Origin: Candidatus Nitrosopumilus sp.
Lineage (GTDB): Archaea > Thermoproteota > Nitrososphaeria > Nitrososphaerales > Nitrosopumilaceae
Reading direction: 5' to 3'
NCBI GenBank assembly: GCA_029255365.1
Contig: JAPFQF010000018.1
Coordinates: 1 to 62,170 of the forward strand
DNA length: 62,170 nucleotides
The notes under the pieces were generated by a model. It had not been told where the DNA came from, did no database searches, and saw only the letters and a program-made list of their open reading frames with translations. Positions 60,721 to 62,170 of the stretch are shown here, piece by piece. Each line of letters opens with the position of its first letter. Position 1 is the stretch's first letter. A program made the position numbers and the translations under genes.

Positions 60721-62170
60721 ATGTATTCTGTAATTTTAACAGAGTTGGGAATCTCAGTTTTCAACGATGGAAAACTAGACAAAGCATTTTCGTTCTCAAA
60801 TCCAGTAAAAGAATATCTTCTAGTGAAAAGTAAAGAGTCAAAATTAAATGAACTTGTGAATTATCTAGCGTCAACTCAGAGAGGATTTTCCATAAGTGAC
60901 GAGTCACTACTTGCAATTTTAAAAAAATATTCAATTGATTGTCATTTGATGGATGAGTCTGAATTGGATACAGTTCAAACAAACAAACCACAAATCATTG
61001 TTGATTCTGGTTTTGCATCAAACCTTCAAGACACACTTGGAAAATTAAGAGAATTTGCTCTCGGATTATCATCTTCAATAGTTACCGAAGTCTCACAAAG
61101 TCCAGATCTTCACATCATACAAGCAATTAATTCTCTAGATGAAATTGACAAGATTGCAAACGGGCTAAGTTCAAGACTCAGAGAATGGTACGGATTGCAT
61201 TTTCCAGAATTAGACAACATCATTGACAGCATTAACGGATATGCGCAAATAGTAATTGCAGGAAAACGAGAATCATTAACTAAAAAAGTCTTTGAAGAAG
61301 CAGGTTTCCCAGAATCCAAAGTAGAGATGCTATCTCTGATTTCATCGAAAAGTAGAGGTGGAGATATTTCAGATATCAATTTAGTAATTGTGCAATCAAT
61401 TGCAAAACAAGTTTTAGAATTTCATGAATTGCGTAAAAAACTCGAAGAGCATGTTGAAAATGAAATGCAAGAGATTGCACCAAATATTTCAGCAATACTC
61501 GGTACAGCAGTCGGTGCAAGAATTTTAGGAAGAGCTGGAAGTCTCAAAAAGATGGCATCAATGCCTGCCAGTACAATACAAGTTCTAGGAGCTGAAAAAG
61601 CATTGTTCAGAGCATTGAAGACAGGTTCACAACCACCTAAACATGGATTGTTATTCCAGCATGCGATGGTTCATGCCGCTCCAAGATGGCAAAGAGGAAA
61701 AATTGCGCGTGCAGTTGCTGCAAAGGCAGTAATCGCAGCAAGGGTTGATGTTTACGGTGAGGGGTTAAACCAAACTTTACTTGAAAAACTCAATATCAGA
61801 GTTGGTGAAATTGGCAAAAAATATGAAAATCCTACTGAAAAAGACATGAGACCGCCTCCAACATTTAGCAGAGAAGGTGGAAGCTTTAGAGATTCTCCAA
61901 GAAGAGAAGGCGGAAGATCCAGAGACAGTGGAAGATCCAGAGACAGTGGAAGATCCAGAGACAGTGGAAGATCCAGAGACAGTGGAAGATCCAGAGATTC
62001 TCCAAGAAGAGACAGCGGAGATAGAAGAGAAGGCGGAAGCTTTAGAGATTCTCCAAGAAGAGACAGCGGAGATAGAAGAGAAGGCGGAAGCTTTAGAGAT
62101 TCTCCAAGAAGAGACAGCGGAGATAGAAGAGAAGGCGGAAGCTTTAGAGATTCTCCAAGAAGAGACAGCG
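60721..62170 (+). CDS. nop5: Nop5/Nop56/58 C/D-box RNP protein with repetitive RS-rich tail, 3' end outside window
   Basis: The scaffold of archaeal box C/D RNPs that guide 2'-O-methylation of RNA with fibrillarin and L7Ae. The N-terminal fibrillarin-binding domain (to about residue 125) is followed by a coiled coil and the Nop domain: APNISAILGTAVGARILGRA, MPASTIQVLGAEKALFRALK and PPKHGLLFQHAMVHAAPRWQ. From about residue 385 a low-complexity tail of RDSGRS and RDSPRRDSGDRREGGSF units begins and runs past the window. Fibrillarin is probably the next gene but is not seen. Confidence 0.94.
   Translation, partial: MYSVILTELGISVFNDGKLDKAFSFSNPVKEYLLVKSKESKLNELVNYLASTQRGFSISDESLLAILKKYSIDCHLMDESELDTVQTNKPQIIVDSGFASNLQDTLGKLREFALGLSSSIVTEVSQSPDLHIIQAINSLDEIDKIANGLSSRLREWYGLHFPELDNIIDSINGYAQIVIAGKRESLTKKVFEEAGFPESKVEMLSLISSKSRGGDISDINLVIVQSIAKQVLEFHELRKKLEEHVENEMQEIAPNISAILGTAVGARILGRAGSLKKMASMPASTIQVLGAEKALFRALKTGSQPPKHGLLFQHAMVHAAPRWQRGKIARAVAAKAVIAARVDVYGEGLNQTLLEKLNIRVGEIGKKYENPTEKDMRPPPTFSREGGSFRDSPRREGGRSRDSGRSRDSGRSRDSGRSRDSGRSRDSPRRDSGDRREGGSFRDSPRRDSGDRREGGSFRDSPRRDSGDRREGGSFRDSPRRDS
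61912..61983 (+). repeat. 18-bp tandem repeat in the Nop5 tail
   Basis: Four identical copies of ggaagatccagagacagt encoding G-R-S-R-D-S, starting at 61912, 61930, 61948 and 61966. A partial fifth follows. Confidence 0.93.
61993..62170 (+). repeat. 51-bp tandem repeat in the Nop5 tail
   Basis: Three identical 51-bp units (61993-62043, 62044-62094, 62095-62145) and the start of a fourth that leaves the window. Each encodes RDSPRRDSGDRREGGSF. Nucleotide identity points to recent expansion by slippage or unequal exchange. Confidence 0.93.

Noticed and set aside
61912-62170. CRISPR-like regular repeats
   Set aside because: Repeats are contiguous without spacers, in frame, and within the nop5 coding sequence.

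Overview
This window reads as the chromosome of a low-GC ammonia-oxidising thaumarchaeon of the Nitrosopumilus/Nitrosarchaeum type (Nitrosopumilaceae). The markers are a eukaryote-like DNA topoisomerase IB, archaeal/eukaryotic ribosomal proteins (eL31, eL39, eL21, eS30), RadA, archaeal DnaG primase, Rpo4, Nop5, LysW-dependent amino-acid synthesis, and a crotonase plus ADP-forming acyl-CoA synthetase pair matching the thaumarchaeal 3-hydroxypropionate/4-hydroxybutyrate cycle. Many genes have a TATA-like box 23-28 bp before the start codon, so leaderless transcription appears common. I identified the organism type from gene content alone; no database search was run.

Layout. 1-1144: ribosomal proteins eL39/eL31 and a Nudix hydrolase. 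1219-5941: one-carbon metabolism, with a MetF-like reductase and a methionine synthase split into a homocysteine-binding protein and a folate/B12/activation protein. 6030-10275: an MFS carrier, a degenerate peptidase remnant and a NitT/TauT-type ABC importer. 10408-19528: a large arginine/lysine block (argG, lysW, lysX/argX, lysY, lysZ, lysJ, an Lrp regulator, lysS, a second lysW, a second lysX, lysK), in which two carrier/ligase pairs appear to share one set of downstream enzymes. 19528-23556: a diphthine synthase-DUF357 fusion, an FAD synthase with a helix-turn-helix extension, the riboflavin kinase/regulator RbkR, DnaG and an A-type Fe-S carrier. 23648-29246: regulators, a cupredoxin, carbon-fixation enzymes and a glutamine amidotransferase. 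29371-35893: a putative structured RNA, a Toprim protein, glutamate dehydrogenase, the proteasome alpha subunit, a methyltransferase, MFS, a variant P-II protein, TatA and an orphan DNA methyltransferase. 35987-41264: a DUF1998 helicase, an SDR enzyme, topoisomerase IB and an intron-containing tRNA-Met.

41265-49805 is the most accessory-looking stretch. It has AT-rich intergenic regions, small orphan proteins, a universal-stress-protein remnant, a UbiC-like/membrane protein/methyltransferase group, a second RNA-like inverted repeat, an SPFH protein and thaumarchaeal proteins of unknown function. From 49879 onwards the content is core information processing: an Elf1-like zinc ribbon, tRNA-Ser, KsgA, DUF655, Rpo4, eL21, RlmN, RadA, eS30, a radical SAM enzyme, PyrK/PyrD and the N-terminal part of Nop5 with a long repetitive RS-rich tail that runs off the window.

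The best leads are the two putative small structured RNAs (29400-29470 and 44908-44980), the tRNA-Met with an intron inside the anticodon stem and a complete bulge-helix-bulge, the UbiC-like cluster at 41548-43347, the palindrome covering the radA start, the DphB-DUF357/FAD-synthesis neighbourhood, and the duplicated LysW/ligase modules. I found no CRISPR array, insertion sequence, integrase or rRNA.
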